Shown here: positions 31,610 through 40,564 of the stretch, in pieces
Layout: each line of letters opens with the position of its first letter
Numbering within the stretch: position 1 is the first letter of the stretch
Source: DATFQI01 sp963816955
GTDB taxonomy: Bacteria > Actinomycetota > Thermoleophilia > Solirubrobacterales > Solirubrobacteraceae
Reading direction: 5' to 3'
DNA length: 64,000 bases
Assembly (NCBI GenBank): GCA_963816955.1
Contig: CAWFME010000001.1
Coordinates: 81,559-145,558, forward strand
Made by a program: the position numbers and the translations under genes
Notes under the pieces: model-generated
Databases searched by the model: none
Seen by the model: the letters and a program-made list of their open reading frames with translations, nothing else
What the model was told of the DNA's origin: nothing

Positions 31610-33432
31610 TGCGCCTGCGCAATCTCCGGCCGGCCGCGGCGCTCGCCGTCGCGCTCGTCGCTGGCGGCATCGGCGTCGCGGGCCACCTGGCCGGGTGGCT
31701 GCCGAGCGTCGAGCAGGACGTCGTCGGCGCGCGGTTCGCGCTGCGCGAGGCGCCTGCGGCCGCGCCCGTGACGGTCGTCGCCATCGACGCCCGGACCTTC
31801 GCCCACTTCGAGCGCGTCTCCTGGCCGTATCCCCGATCCATGCATGCGAGGGCGATCGACCGGCTCCGGCGCGCGGGGGCGCGCGTCATCGTCTACGACG
31901 TCCAGTTCACCGAGGCGACCCGACCCAGGGAGGACGCGGCGCTGTTCGAGTCGGTGCGGCGCGCACGCAACGTCGTCCTCGCCACCTCCGAGGTCGATGA
32001 CCGCGGGCGCAGCAACGTCTTCGGCGGCGACGAAAACGTGGCGGCGGCGAACGCGGTCGTCGGGGTCGCCAACGTCGAGACCGGCGGCGCCGGCGTGGTC
32101 GACCGCGTCCCGTACTCCGTCTCCGGCCGGCGCTCGCTCGCCGTCGTCGTCGCGGAGCGCTCCGGCGCTCCGGCCGTCCCAAGCGGGAGCTTCCCCGCCG
32201 CCGGCGCGCGGATCGACTTCGCGGGCCCTCCCGGGACCGTTCCCACGCTGAGCTTCTCGGACCTCCTGCAAGGACGGTTCGACCGGGACCTCGTCCGCGG
32301 GCGGGTGGTCGTCGTCGGGGCCACGGTCCCCACGTTGCACGACCTGCACCCGACGCCGATGGCCGGCGGGCGCCCGATGGCGGGCCCGGAGATCCAGGCC
32401 AACGCGATCGGCACGGTCCTGCGCGGGCTGCCGCTGCGCGACGCGCCGGATTGGATGCAGCTCCTGCTGATCGCACTCTTCGCCGTGTCGGTTCCGCTGG
32501 CCGCCGTCCGCGTCCGCGTCCTCGCCGTGGCGGCCGGTGCTGTCGTCGCGCTCGCCGTGCTCGCCGTGGGCGCGCAGCTGGCCTTCGGTGCCGGCGTCGT
32601 CGTCGACGTGACGTGGGCGGCGGGCACGCTCGTGCTCTCGAGCGTCATGACGATGGTGGCCGGCTACGCGGAGGCGAACGCGCACCGGCGGCGCGTCCTG
32701 CTCGCCAACGACGTCCTGGAGGAGCGTGTACGCGAGCGCACCGCGGAGCTGCGGCACTCGGAGCTCGAGGTCGTCCGGCGGCTCGCGCTCGCCGGCGAGC
32801 ACCGCGACACGGAGACCGGCAGGCACGTGGAGCGCATCGCGGTGATGTTCCGCCGGCTCGCGCTCGCCGCTGGACTCTCGCCCGAGGACGCCGAGCGGAT
32901 GGGACACGCGGCCATCCTGCACGACGTCGGGAAGATCGCCATCCCTGACGCCATCCTCCACAAGCCGGGACGCTTCACGCCCGAGGAGCGCGGCATCATG
33001 GAGCGCCACGCCGAGGCCGGCGCGGCGATGCTCGCGGGCTCGCCGTCGCGGCTGATGCAGGACGCGGAGGTGATCGCGCTCAGCCATCACGAGCGCTGGG
33101 ACGGCGGCGGCTATCCGCGCGGGCTCGCGGGCGAGCAGATCCCGCTGGCGGGCCGCATCTGCGCCGTCTGCGACGTCTTCGATGCGCTCGTGTCCAAGCG
33201 GGTTTACAAGGGCGCCATGAGCCTCGACGAGGCGGTGGAGATCCTCGTCGGCGATCGCGGGACGCACTTCGATCCCGAGCTGGTGGACCTGTTCGTCCCC
33301 ATGGCGCCGTCGCTCTACGAACGGCTCCATCAGCTGGACGGCAAGGAGCCGGTCGATTGGACGCTCGCCCTCGCCGACGCGCCGCAGCCGTCGCCCGCGC
33401 CTCCCGCGCCGGAACGCCGCCTCAGCGCGTGA
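31609..33432 (+). CDS. CHASE2-domain sensor with HD-GYP phosphodiesterase output
   Basis: The 607-residue protein has an N-terminal membrane segment, an extracytoplasmic CHASE2 domain (about 40-290; VTVVAIDARTFAHFERVSWP, VVVVGATVPTLHDLHPTPMA), a cluster of membrane helices (about 290-360), a short coiled coil and a HD-GYP domain. HDVGK begins at His438, and HHERWDGGGYPRGLAGEQIP follows. HD-GYP enzymes hydrolyse cyclic-di-GMP. It is translationally coupled (TGATG) to the secreted propeller protein, suggesting the latter helps sense the signal. The 3' end overlaps ilvD by 11 bp, tail to tail. Confidence 0.9.
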   Translation: MRLRNLRPAAALAVALVAGGIGVAGHLAGWLPSVEQDVVGARFALREAPAAAPVTVVAIDARTFAHFERVSWPYPRSMHARAIDRLRRAGARVIVYDVQFTEATRPREDAALFESVRRARNVVLATSEVDDRGRSNVFGGDENVAAANAVVGVANVETGGAGVVDRVPYSVSGRRSLAVVVAERSGAPAVPSGSFPAAGARIDFAGPPGTVPTLSFSDLLQGRFDRDLVRGRVVVVGATVPTLHDLHPTPMAGGRPMAGPEIQANAIGTVLRGLPLRDAPDWMQLLLIALFAVSVPLAAVRVRVLAVAAGAVVALAVLAVGAQLAFGAGVVVDVTWAAGTLVLSSVMTMVAGYAEANAHRRRVLLANDVLEERVRERTAELRHSELEVVRRLALAGEHRDTETGRHVERIAVMFRRLALAAGLSPEDAERMGHAAILHDVGKIAIPDAILHKPGRFTPEERGIMERHAEAGAAMLAGSPSRLMQDAEVIALSHHERWDGGGYPRGLAGEQIPLAGRICAVCDVFDALVSKRVYKGAMSLDEAVEILVGDRGTHFDPELVDLFVPMAPSLYERLHQLDGKEPVDWTLALADAPQPSPAPPAPERRLSA

Positions 33433-35119
33433 TGGCGCCCTCGGCGGCGCTGGAGACCAGCTTGGCGTACTTGGCCAGGACGCCCGTGCCCGACTCGCCG
33501 TTGTCGGGCGCCTCGTAGGCGGCGACCCGCTCGACGATCTGCTCGTCGGTCAGGTCCACGTCGAGCCGGCGGTTGGCGACGTCGATCGTGACGGTGTCGC
33601 CCTCCTCGACGGCCGCGATCGGGCCGCCGCGGGCGGCCTCGGGGGCGACGTGGCCGACCATGAAGCCGTGGGTGGCGCCCGAGAAGCGCCCGTCGGTCAT
33701 GAGTGCGACGCTGTCGCCGAGGCCGGCGCCGACCAGCGCGCCGGTGACGGCGAGCATCTCGCGCATGCCGGGGCCGCCGGCGGGGCCCTCGTTGCGGATG
33801 ACGATCACGTCGCCCTCCTGGATCTGGCCGGTGGTGACGGCGAGCATCGCGCCCTCCTCGCCGTCGAAGACGCGCGCGGGGCCGCTGTGGTGCACGCGCT
33901 CGTGGCCGGCGAGCTTGACCACGCAACCCTCCGGGGCGAGGTTGCCGCGCAGGATGGCGAGGCCGCCCGTCGGCTTCAGCGGGTCCGAGAGCGGGCGCAC
34001 GACCTGCTGGCCCTCCGTCTCCTCGGCGCCGCGGGCGAGCTCGCCGATCGTCTTGCCCGTCACGGTCTGCGCGCTCTCGTGCAGGAGCCCGGCCTCGAGC
34101 AGGCGGCTGGCGACGACGGGCACCCCGCCCGCCTCGTGCAGGTGGGTGGCCAGGTAGCGGCCGCCCGGGCTGAGGTCGCAGGTCAGCGGCGTCTTGGAGG
34201 AGATGCGGTCGAAGTCGTCGATGTCGAGCTCGATGCCGGCCTCGTTGGCGACCGCGAGCAGGTGCAGTACGCCGTTGGTGGAGCCGCCGCTCATCGCGAC
34301 CGCGGCGATGGCGTTCTCGAGCGACTCCTTGGTGATGATGTCGCGCGGGCGCTGGCCGCGGGAAAGCACGTCCATCACGAGCTGGCCGGTGCGGTAGGCG
34401 ACATCCTCCTTGGCGTCGTACTGCGCCGGGACGCCGGACTCGCGCATCGGCGAGATGCCGAGCATCTCGAACGCCATCGCCATCGTGTTGGCGGTGAACT
34501 GGCCGCCGCACGCGCCGAAGCCGGGCGAGGCGGCGTCCTCGATCGCCTTGAGCTCCTCGTCGGTGATCTTGCCGGCCGCGTGGGCGCCGATCGCCTCGAA
34601 GACCTCCATGATCGTGATCTCCTTGCCGTCGTGGCGGCCCGGGGAGATCGAGCCGCCGTAGAGCATCACGGAGGGCAGGTCGAGCCGCGCGAGCGCCATC
34701 ACGGTGCCGGGGATCGTCTTGTCGCAGCCCGACAGCGCGACGATGCCGTCGAAGTAGTGGCCCTTGGCGACGAGCTCGATCGAGTCGGCGATCACCTCGC
34801 GCGACACGAGGCTCGTGCGCATGCCGGGCGTGCCCATCGTGATGCCGTCGGAGATCGCGACGGTGTTGAACTCCATCGGCGTGCCGCCGGCGGCGCGGAT
34901 GCCCTCCTTGACCCGGTGCGAGAGCGCGCGCAGGTGGTAGGTGCACGGCATCGTCTCGATCCAGGTCGAGGCGACGCCGATGATCGGCTTCGCGAGCGCC
35001 TCGTCGTCGTAGCCGATGCCCTTGAGCTGGGCGCGGGCGGCCGCGCGGTGCGGGCCCTGCAGGAACGCGCGGGAGTTGTGCTTGGGGTCCAGCTTGGAGT
35101 CGAGGGACGTCGCGCTCAT
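33422..35119 (-). CDS. ilvD: Dihydroxy-acid dehydratase
   Basis: This 565-residue protein dehydrates 2,3-dihydroxy-isovalerate and -methylvalerate in branched-chain amino acid synthesis. The Fe-S cysteines lie in ETMPCTYHLRALS, VALSGCDKTIPGT and GFGACGGQFTANTMA, and C-terminal FSGATHGFMVGHVAPEA is a family signature. The length is typical. ATG 35119 has no strong Shine-Dalgarno. Other ilv genes are not adjacent. Confidence 0.96.
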   Translation of the reverse strand: MSATSLDSKLDPKHNSRAFLQGPHRAAARAQLKGIGYDDEALAKPIIGVASTWIETMPCTYHLRALSHRVKEGIRAAGGTPMEFNTVAISDGITMGTPGMRTSLVSREVIADSIELVAKGHYFDGIVALSGCDKTIPGTVMALARLDLPSVMLYGGSISPGRHDGKEITIMEVFEAIGAHAAGKITDEELKAIEDAASPGFGACGGQFTANTMAMAFEMLGISPMRESGVPAQYDAKEDVAYRTGQLVMDVLSRGQRPRDIITKESLENAIAAVAMSGGSTNGVLHLLAVANEAGIELDIDDFDRISSKTPLTCDLSPGGRYLATHLHEAGGVPVVASRLLEAGLLHESAQTVTGKTIGELARGAEETEGQQVVRPLSDPLKPTGGLAILRGNLAPEGCVVKLAGHERVHHSGPARVFDGEEGAMLAVTTGQIQEGDVIVIRNEGPAGGPGMREMLAVTGALVGAGLGDSVALMTDGRFSGATHGFMVGHVAPEAARGGPIAAVEEGDTVTIDVANRRLDVDLTDEQIVERVAAYEAPDNGESGTGVLAKYAKLVSSAAEGAITR

Positions 35120-35144
35120 GGCACGGGACCCTAGCGACGGTCCG

Positions 35145-35780
35145 TCAGTCGGCGGGCCCCACGGGGTGGCGCTTCGCGGCGCGCTCGAGGCGCTCGCGCT
35201 CCCAGCGGCCGAGGCGCCAGATGTCGCGCTGGAGCATCTTCGGGTCGATCTGGCGGCCCGGGAGGTGCATGTTCGCCTCGGTGATGAGGCGCCGCTCGTC
35301 GCCCTTGAGCGCCATCCACTTGGCCAGCACGTCGTCGGAGTCCGGCAACCGGCTCGAGCCGTAGGGCCGGGTCTCGTCCGGGAACTCGACGCAGTACTCG
35401 TTCAGCAGCCGGCCGGTCTGCGGCAGGTAGGCGACGATCGGGCGGTGCGGGTAGATCAGGTACGCGTAGGGCGCGCCGCGCAGGTCGCGCGAGAGCACCG
35501 CCTCCCCCGTGGCCCCGGACTCCCCGCCCCAGACGCGGATGAAGCCGAGGTCGCGGTACATCTCCCACTCCTCGTCGTTCACGCACGACTTGAGCAGCTC
35601 GCGGGCGCGCTGCTCGGCGCGGCGCTCGCGGCCGGGGTCGTAGCCCGGCAGGCCCTCGCCCTCGGCGCGGCGGGTGCGGTTCGCGCGGAAGATCTCGACC
35701 TTGCGGGCGAGCCAGGGGTGCAGGACCTCCCAGAGCAGCACGAGGACGACGATCGCGGTGGCTGCCAGGGCTACGGTCAC
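35145..35780 (-). CDS. Hypothetical membrane-anchored protein, 211 aa
   Basis: The product starts at GTG 35780 with a membrane helix (TVALAATAIVVLVLLWEVLHPWL), then a charged region (FRANRTRRAEGEGLPGYDPG) and a cytoplasmic-looking domain (MYRDLGFIRVWGGESGATGE, APYAYLIYPHRPIVAYLPQT). I do not recognise the domain. It is followed by ilvD and preceded by two further leftward genes. Confidence 0.65.
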   Translation of the reverse strand: MTVALAATAIVVLVLLWEVLHPWLARKVEIFRANRTRRAEGEGLPGYDPGRERRAEQRARELLKSCVNDEEWEMYRDLGFIRVWGGESGATGEAVLSRDLRGAPYAYLIYPHRPIVAYLPQTGRLLNEYCVEFPDETRPYGSSRLPDSDDVLAKWMALKGDERRLITEANMHLPGRQIDPKMLQRDIWRLGRWERERLERAAKRHPVGPAD

Positions 35781-35796
35781 AGCGTCGTCCGGCGCT

Positions 35797-36048
35797 CTAG
35801 CGCGCGCCGCCCGCGGCGCGCGGGAAGAAGATGACGCGATCGGTGGTGCGCGGGACGTCCTCGAAGGCGTGGACCATCTCGGCCTCGCGCCGGCCCGTCT
35901 CGGTCTCGACGGGGACGGCCGCCCACATGCCCTGCTCGAGCTGGCGGCGGAACTCCGCGACGAGGCGCTCCTCGTCCTCGGCCACCTCGACGTCGCCCTC
36001 GGCGATCAGCTGCTCGCCGTGCCCCGGGCGCATGCGCAGGAACTTCAT
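35797..36048 (-). CDS. Conserved hypothetical protein, 83 aa
   Basis: The product begins MKFLRMRPGHGEQLIAEGDV and continues with acidic, amphipathic sequence (EVAEDEERLVAEFRRQLEQG) and VPVETETGRREAEMVHAFED. No domain or signal peptide is recognised. It lies 16 bp upstream of the membrane-protein gene and 7 bp after thiD. Confidence 0.65.
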   Translation of the reverse strand: MKFLRMRPGHGEQLIAEGDVEVAEDEERLVAEFRRQLEQGMWAAVPVETETGRREAEMVHAFEDVPRTTDRVIFFPRAAGGAR

Positions 36049-36055
36049 GTGGCGA

Positions 36056-36904
36056 TTATGTCACGCGGCGGGCGGCCGGCGGACGGTCCTGCGCGCCAAT
36101 CGCGCGCTGCCGGGCGGCTCCGGTCAGGTCGAATACGTCGACGGGCCCGGCGCCGCCGCCGATCTGGCGCAGGCCGTTCCTGACCGCCTCGCCGGCGATC
36201 GCGCGGGCCGCTCGCGCCGCCTCGAGCGGCGTCGCGCCGAGCGCCAGCTGGGCGGCGAGCGCGGACGAGTGCGTGCAGCCCGAGCCGTGCGCCGCGCCGT
36301 CCGCGTGGCGTTCGCCGGGGATCAGGTGGACGGCGTCGCCGTCGAAGAACACGTCCGTCGCCTCCTCCCGGTGGCCGCCCGTGACCACCACCGCGGCCGG
36401 GCCGAGCGCGAGCAGCGCGCGCGCGAGGTCCACCGCGTCCGCGTCGCCCTCGTTCGCCAGCACCCGCGCCTCAGGCAGGTTCGGCGTGATGACGGTGGCG
36501 AGCGGCAGCAGCTCGTCCACGATCGCCTGGCGCGCGGCGTCGTCGAGCAGCACGGCGCCCGACTCGGCGACCATGACGGGGTCGATCACGATCGGGGCGT
36601 CGCCGACGTACACGAGCGCGTCCCGGACGGCGCACACCGTCTCAGCCGTGCCGAGCATCCCGATCTTGACGGCGTCGACGCCGATGTCGTCGGCCACCGC
36701 CCGGACCTGCGCCACGATCAGCTCCGGCGGCACCTGGTGTATCGCCTCCACCCCGACGGTGCTCTGCGCGGTGATCGCGGTGATCGCGGTCATCCCGTGG
36801 ACCCCGCAGCGCGCGAACGCCTTCAGGTCGGCCTGGATCCCGGCGCCGCCGCCGGAGTCCGAGCCGGCGATCGAGAGAACGGCGGGTACGTGGGGATCGG
36901 GCAT
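36056..36904 (-). CDS. thiD: Hydroxymethylpyrimidine/phosphomethylpyrimidine kinase
   Basis: The 282-residue ribokinase-fold enzyme makes HMP-pyrophosphate for thiamine synthesis. Motifs: LSIAGSDSGGGAGIQADLKA (substrate-binding N-terminus), VIDPVMVAESGAVLLDDAA, VITPNLPEARVL, and AHGSGCTHSSALAAQLALG (anion hole and catalytic Asp/Cys region). I looked for a TPP riboswitch in the 140 bp upstream and saw none. Confidence 0.93.
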   Translation of the reverse strand: MPDPHVPAVLSIAGSDSGGGAGIQADLKAFARCGVHGMTAITAITAQSTVGVEAIHQVPPELIVAQVRAVADDIGVDAVKIGMLGTAETVCAVRDALVYVGDAPIVIDPVMVAESGAVLLDDAARQAIVDELLPLATVITPNLPEARVLANEGDADAVDLARALLALGPAAVVVTGGHREEATDVFFDGDAVHLIPGERHADGAAHGSGCTHSSALAAQLALGATPLEAARAARAIAGEAVRNGLRQIGGGAGPVDVFDLTGAARQRAIGAQDRPPAARRVT

Positions 36905-36944
36905 AGGTGTTCAGGGTACGGCCGCCCGGCTATACGACCCCCTA

Positions 36945-36982
36945 CGTCGATCGGGAGCGGGTCGGCGCTCCGGCGATCGACG
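36945..36982 (-). terminator. Hairpin between dprA and thiD
   Basis: CGTCGATC (36945-36952) pairs with GATCGACG (36975-36982) and an inner stem GGAGCG/CGCTCC extends it. It follows the dprA stop in the leftward direction and lies 40 bp before the thiD start. There is no T-tract. Confidence 0.5.
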
Positions 36983-37043
36983 TTCGTGCGGGCGGCACCT
37001 CACCACCCCTACCCAGCGCAGTTGACGTCCGCCGGCGGCGCCG

Positions 37044-38141
37044 TCACGGCGCCGCCGCCTCGTACCGGCCCCCGAAGGTCCGCCGGATCAGGCCCCGGAA
37101 CTCGAGCTCGCCGAGGCCGGCGAGCACGGCCCGGGCCTCCTCCGGGCCTGATGCGAGCTCGCCGAGCGCGCCCCTCCCCTCCTCGACCGCGGCCAGCAGG
37201 GCCTGGAGCGCCGGGTCGAGCCGCGGCGCTGGCGGGCGGGCGGGGACCCGGCGGGTCTGGCCGGTCGCCTCGGCGAGCAGGTCGAGGACGTCGCCGGCGT
37301 CGCGGACGAGCGCCGCTCCGGACTGGATCAGGCCGTTCGTGCCGGCGGCGGTCCGGTTGGACACGCGCCCGGGTACGGCAGCGACGGTACAGCCGAGGTC
37401 GGCGGCGAAGTCCGCGGTCGTCAGCGAGCCCGACCGCTCCGTCGCCTCGACGATCACGACCACCTGCGCGAGCGCGGCGACGAGCCGGTTGCGGGCCACG
37501 AAGCACCAGCGGAACGCGCTCGAGCCCGGCGGCAGCTCCGAGACGACCGCGCCGCGCTCCGCGACCGCCGCGTGGAGCAGACGATTGCGCTGCGGATACG
37601 GAACGTCCGGCGCCGCGGCCAGGACCGCGACCGGCCGCCCGGCCCCGTCCAGCGCGCCCTCGTGCGCGGCGGCGTCGATCCCGAGCGCCAGCCCTGAGAC
37701 CACGGGCACGCCGGCCCGTGAGAGCCCGCGCCCGAGCGTGCGCGAGACGTCGAGCCCGTAACTCGTGGCGCGCCGTGCACCGACGATCGCGACGGCGTCC
37801 TGGACGTCCAGCGCCGCGGGGTCCCCGAGGACGTGGAGCACCGCCGGCGGGTCGGGCAGAGCGCGAAGCCGCGCCGGGTAGGCCGTCGAGCACCCGCACA
37901 CGAGCGAGACCCCAGCCCGCGCCGCCACGGCCCGCGGCACCGCCGCGTCGAAGCGCTCGTAGGCCGCCCGCGCGGCCGGCGCACCGACCTCGAGCAGGTC
38001 CGCGTCGGGGAGCGCGAGCACCCGCGCGGCGGCGTCACGGCGGCGCCACTCCACGTCGAGCCGCCCCGCGAGCGCCGCCACCAGCGCCGTGCGGCGAAGG
38101 CACGCATCGCAAGCGTCCGCGTCGTCGCCCGGCGTGGTCAT
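37044..38141 (-). CDS. dprA: DNA-processing protein DprA
   Basis: The 365-residue protein has a Rossmann-fold DNA/RecA loader domain: AVAIVGARRATSYGLDVSRT, PVVSGLALGIDAAAHEGALD, and GSLTTADFAADLGCTVAAVP, with a C-terminal winged-helix-like tail. DprA binds incoming single-stranded DNA and loads RecA in transformation. The ATG overlaps the comM stop (ATGA). yraN-comM-dprA is a widespread order. Confidence 0.93.
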   Translation of the reverse strand: MTTPGDDADACDACLRRTALVAALAGRLDVEWRRRDAAARVLALPDADLLEVGAPAARAAYERFDAAVPRAVAARAGVSLVCGCSTAYPARLRALPDPPAVLHVLGDPAALDVQDAVAIVGARRATSYGLDVSRTLGRGLSRAGVPVVSGLALGIDAAAHEGALDGAGRPVAVLAAAPDVPYPQRNRLLHAAVAERGAVVSELPPGSSAFRWCFVARNRLVAALAQVVVIVEATERSGSLTTADFAADLGCTVAAVPGRVSNRTAAGTNGLIQSGAALVRDAGDVLDLLAEATGQTRRVPARPPAPRLDPALQALLAAVEEGRGALGELASGPEEARAVLAGLGELEFRGLIRRTFGGRYEAAAP

Positions 38142-39658
38142 GCGGCCGCGGCCAAGGCGGCAGTCTCGAGGCGGAGGGCTGCGGCGAGGGTGATGTGCTC
38201 CGGGCCGACGTGGGGGCTGTCGTCGAGGTCGGCGAGGGTGCGGGCGACACGCAGGACCCGGCCGTTGCCGCGTGCCGAGAGCCGGTGGCGGTCGTGAAGC
38301 TCGTAGAGCAGGCGGAGGGCGCTCGGGGTCGCGTCAGCCTGCTCGCGCAGCAGCCGCGCGGGCATCTGGGCGTTGCAGGTGAGGCCGTGATGGCCGAGGC
38401 GGGCCGCCTGGCGCTCGCGGGCGGCGACGACGCGCTCGCGGACCGCCGAGGACGACGGGGCCTGCTCGTCGCGCAGCGCGCCCGAGGCGGGGCGGCCGAC
38501 GGCGACGAGCACGTCGATGCGGTCCAGCAGCGGCCCGGACAGGCGGCGGTGGTGGCGCGCGAGGTCGGCGGTGCTGCAGGTGCAGTCGTCGCCGCCGAGG
38601 CCGCACGGGCACGGGTTGGAGGCGGCCACGAGCATGAAGCGGGTCGGGAACGCCATCACCTTCTGGCCGCGCACGATCGTGACGTGGCCGTCCTCGAGCG
38701 GCTGGCGCAGCGCCTCCAGCGACGGGCGCGCGAACTCCGAGAGCTCGTCGAGGAACAGCACGCCGCGATGGGCGAGGGTCGCCTCGCCCGGCGCCGGCTG
38801 GGAGCCGCCGCCGACCAGGCCCGACGCCGAGATCGTGTGGTGCGGGGCGCGGAACGGCCGCCTCGTGACCAGCCCGCCACCGTGGTGAGCCCCGCCGACC
38901 GACTGGATCCGCGTCACCTCGATCGCCTCGGCCGCCGTCATCGGCGGCAGGATCGACGGCAGGCGACGCGCGAGCATCGTCTTGCCGGTCCCGGGCGGGC
39001 CGTGCAGGTAGAGGTTGTGGCCGCCCGCGGCGGCGACCTCGAGCGCCGGGATGAGCCCGTTGTGCCCGCGCACGTCCGCGAGGTCCAGCGGCGGCGGCAC
39101 GTGCGGCTCCGCGGGCGCGAGGTCGGCCGGCACGGGCGCCTGCGCCTCGCCCCGCAGAAATGCGATCGCCTCCTCGAGGGTCGCGGCGGCGAGCACCTCG
39201 AGCTCGTGCACGAGCGCCGCTTCGGCCGCCACGCCGCTCGGGACGAGCAGGCGGCGCAGGCCGTGACGGCGGGCGCCCTCGGCGATCGCCAGCGTGCCGC
39301 GGACCGCGCGCAACTCGCCGTTGAGCGCGAGCTCGCCGATCACCGCGCAGCCCTCGAGGTCGTCCGCGCCCAGCTCCTCTCCCGCCACGAGCAGCGCGAC
39401 GGCGAGCGGCAGATCGAAGCCCGGCCCGATCTTGCGCAGGTCGGCCGGCGCCAGGTTGACCGTGATGCGCCCGCCCGGGAAGACGAAGCCCGAGTTCACC
39501 AGCGCCGCGCGCACCCGCTCGCGCGCCTCGCGCACGGCCTTGTCGGCCAGGCCGACGACCGTGAACGCCGGCAGCCCCTTCGCGCGGATGTCGGCCTCGA
39601 CCCACACGCGGCGGCTGGCCACGCCGTCGACCGCGAACGTGCTCACGCGCGCGATCAC
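38138..39658 (-). CDS. comM: YifB/ComM family Mg-chelatase-like ATPase
   Basis: This 506-residue AAA+ protein has an N-terminal ChlI-like domain (GLPAFTVVGLADKAVREARE), Walker A LHGPPGTGKTMLARRLP, Walker B GVLFLDELSEFARPS, an FMLVAASNPCPCG sensor motif and a C-terminal domain. ComM is a helicase that promotes branch migration during natural transformation. It starts at GTG 39658, 3 bp after yraN, and overlaps dprA. Confidence 0.93.
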   Translation of the reverse strand: MIARVSTFAVDGVASRRVWVEADIRAKGLPAFTVVGLADKAVREARERVRAALVNSGFVFPGGRITVNLAPADLRKIGPGFDLPLAVALLVAGEELGADDLEGCAVIGELALNGELRAVRGTLAIAEGARRHGLRRLLVPSGVAAEAALVHELEVLAAATLEEAIAFLRGEAQAPVPADLAPAEPHVPPPLDLADVRGHNGLIPALEVAAAGGHNLYLHGPPGTGKTMLARRLPSILPPMTAAEAIEVTRIQSVGGAHHGGGLVTRRPFRAPHHTISASGLVGGGSQPAPGEATLAHRGVLFLDELSEFARPSLEALRQPLEDGHVTIVRGQKVMAFPTRFMLVAASNPCPCGLGGDDCTCSTADLARHHRRLSGPLLDRIDVLVAVGRPASGALRDEQAPSSSAVRERVVAARERQAARLGHHGLTCNAQMPARLLREQADATPSALRLLYELHDRHRLSARGNGRVLRVARTLADLDDSPHVGPEHITLAAALRLETAALAAAA

Positions 39659-39661
39659 GGC

Positions 39662-40027
39662 TCAGAACGCGCTCTCGACGTGATCGAGCCGCACCAGCCC
39701 GTCGTCGCGGTCCACGAGCACGCCGATCGCGTCGAAGCGCAGCTCCTCGTGCCACGGGCGGTCCGACGGCTCGCTCAGCCAGTGCGCCGCGATCTTCCGG
39801 ACCTGCGACTGCTTGGCCCCGTGCAGGCTGTCGAACGGCTCACCCGAGCCGAGCCGCCGCGTCTTGACCTCGCAGAACACGAGCGTGTGCCCGTCCGAGA
39901 GCACGAGGTCGAGCTCGCCGAAGCGCGTCTTGTGGTTCTGGGCCAGGACGGAGAAGCCAAGCCGCGCGAAGTGCTCCGCGGCGAGCTGCTCCCCCAATCG
40001 GCCGAGGTGCTGGCGGTGGCTCTGCAT
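39662..40027 (-). CDS. yraN: YraN family (UPF0102) endonuclease-like protein
   Basis: The 121-residue protein has the nuclease-fold core HLGRLGEQLAAEHFARLGFS, TRFGELDLVLSDGHTLVFCEVKTRR, split here at the Asp and EVK residues that bind metal in this superfamily. Its cellular role is unclear. It is the first gene of the yraN-comM-dprA set. Confidence 0.9.
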   Translation of the reverse strand: MQSHRQHLGRLGEQLAAEHFARLGFSVLAQNHKTRFGELDLVLSDGHTLVFCEVKTRRLGSGEPFDSLHGAKQSQVRKIAAHWLSEPSDRPWHEELRFDAIGVLVDRDDGLVRLDHVESAF

Positions 40028-40063
40028 GCCCGCGGACGCTAGGTCCGGAGCCAGAACGAGTCA

Positions 40064-40088
40064 GCACGCTTCGGTGACGAAAGCGTGC
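40064..40088 (-). terminator. Hairpin after usp
   Basis: GCACGCTT pairs with AAGCGTGC around a TCG/CGA inner stem with one bulged A. It lies 16 bp beyond the usp stop and before yraN, so it probably ends the ribosomal/usp transcript. No T-tract follows. Confidence 0.55.
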
Positions 40089-40103
40089 CGTGATCGCGAC
40101 GAT

Positions 40104-40532
40104 TCAGTCCTCGCGGACGATCAACAGGCTGCGCGGCGGGTGGTGGGCGAGCTTGCCCGCCACGCTGCCGAGCGTGAAGCGGGTGCCGCCCCCGGGGTTG
40201 CCGCGCGCGCCGACCACGACCATGCCGGCGTTCTGCTCGTCGGCCACGTCGGCGATCACGTGCGCCGGGTCGCCCTCGCGCGCGTGCTTCTCGACCGTGA
40301 ACCCCGCCTCCGCGAAGCGGCGCTCGTCGCGGGCGAGCACGTCCATCGCCACCCCGCGCATGTCGACCGTGTCGGTGCGGGCGGTCATGCCGAGGCGCTC
40401 GAGCGTGGTGCGGCCGGGATAGGCGGCTACGAGGTGCACCGTGGCACCGGAGCCGCCGGCGAGCTCGAGAACCTTGCGGATGGCGGCCTCGGCCCCCTCC
40501 GAGCCGTCGGTGCCGACGACGATCGCGTCCAT
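40104..40532 (-). CDS. Universal stress protein
   Basis: This 142-residue UspA-fold protein begins DAIVVGTDGSEGAEAAIRKV and has the ATP-binding loop VVVGARGNPGGGTRFTLGSV, with the Gly-2x-Gly-9x-Gly/Ser spacing expected of nucleotide binders. The exact stress role is unknown. It is the last gene of the leftward ffh-to-usp run. Confidence 0.92.
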   Translation of the reverse strand: MDAIVVGTDGSEGAEAAIRKVLELAGGSGATVHLVAAYPGRTTLERLGMTARTDTVDMRGVAMDVLARDERRFAEAGFTVEKHAREGDPAHVIADVADEQNAGMVVVGARGNPGGGTRFTLGSVAGKLAHHPPRSLLIVRED

Positions 40533-40564
40533 GGGTCGAGCCTAGTGGAGCGGAGAGCGCGCGG

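Noticed and set aside
29839..33330. Long antisense frames opposite the propeller and HD-GYP genes
   Set aside because: They are Arg/Ala/Gly-rich shadows typical of high-GC DNA, with no domain, start signal or conservation pattern.
36905..37043. Possible TPP riboswitch upstream of thiD
   Set aside because: No CTGAGA or other conserved thi-box segment is present on the leftward strand; only a hairpin that fits a dprA terminator.
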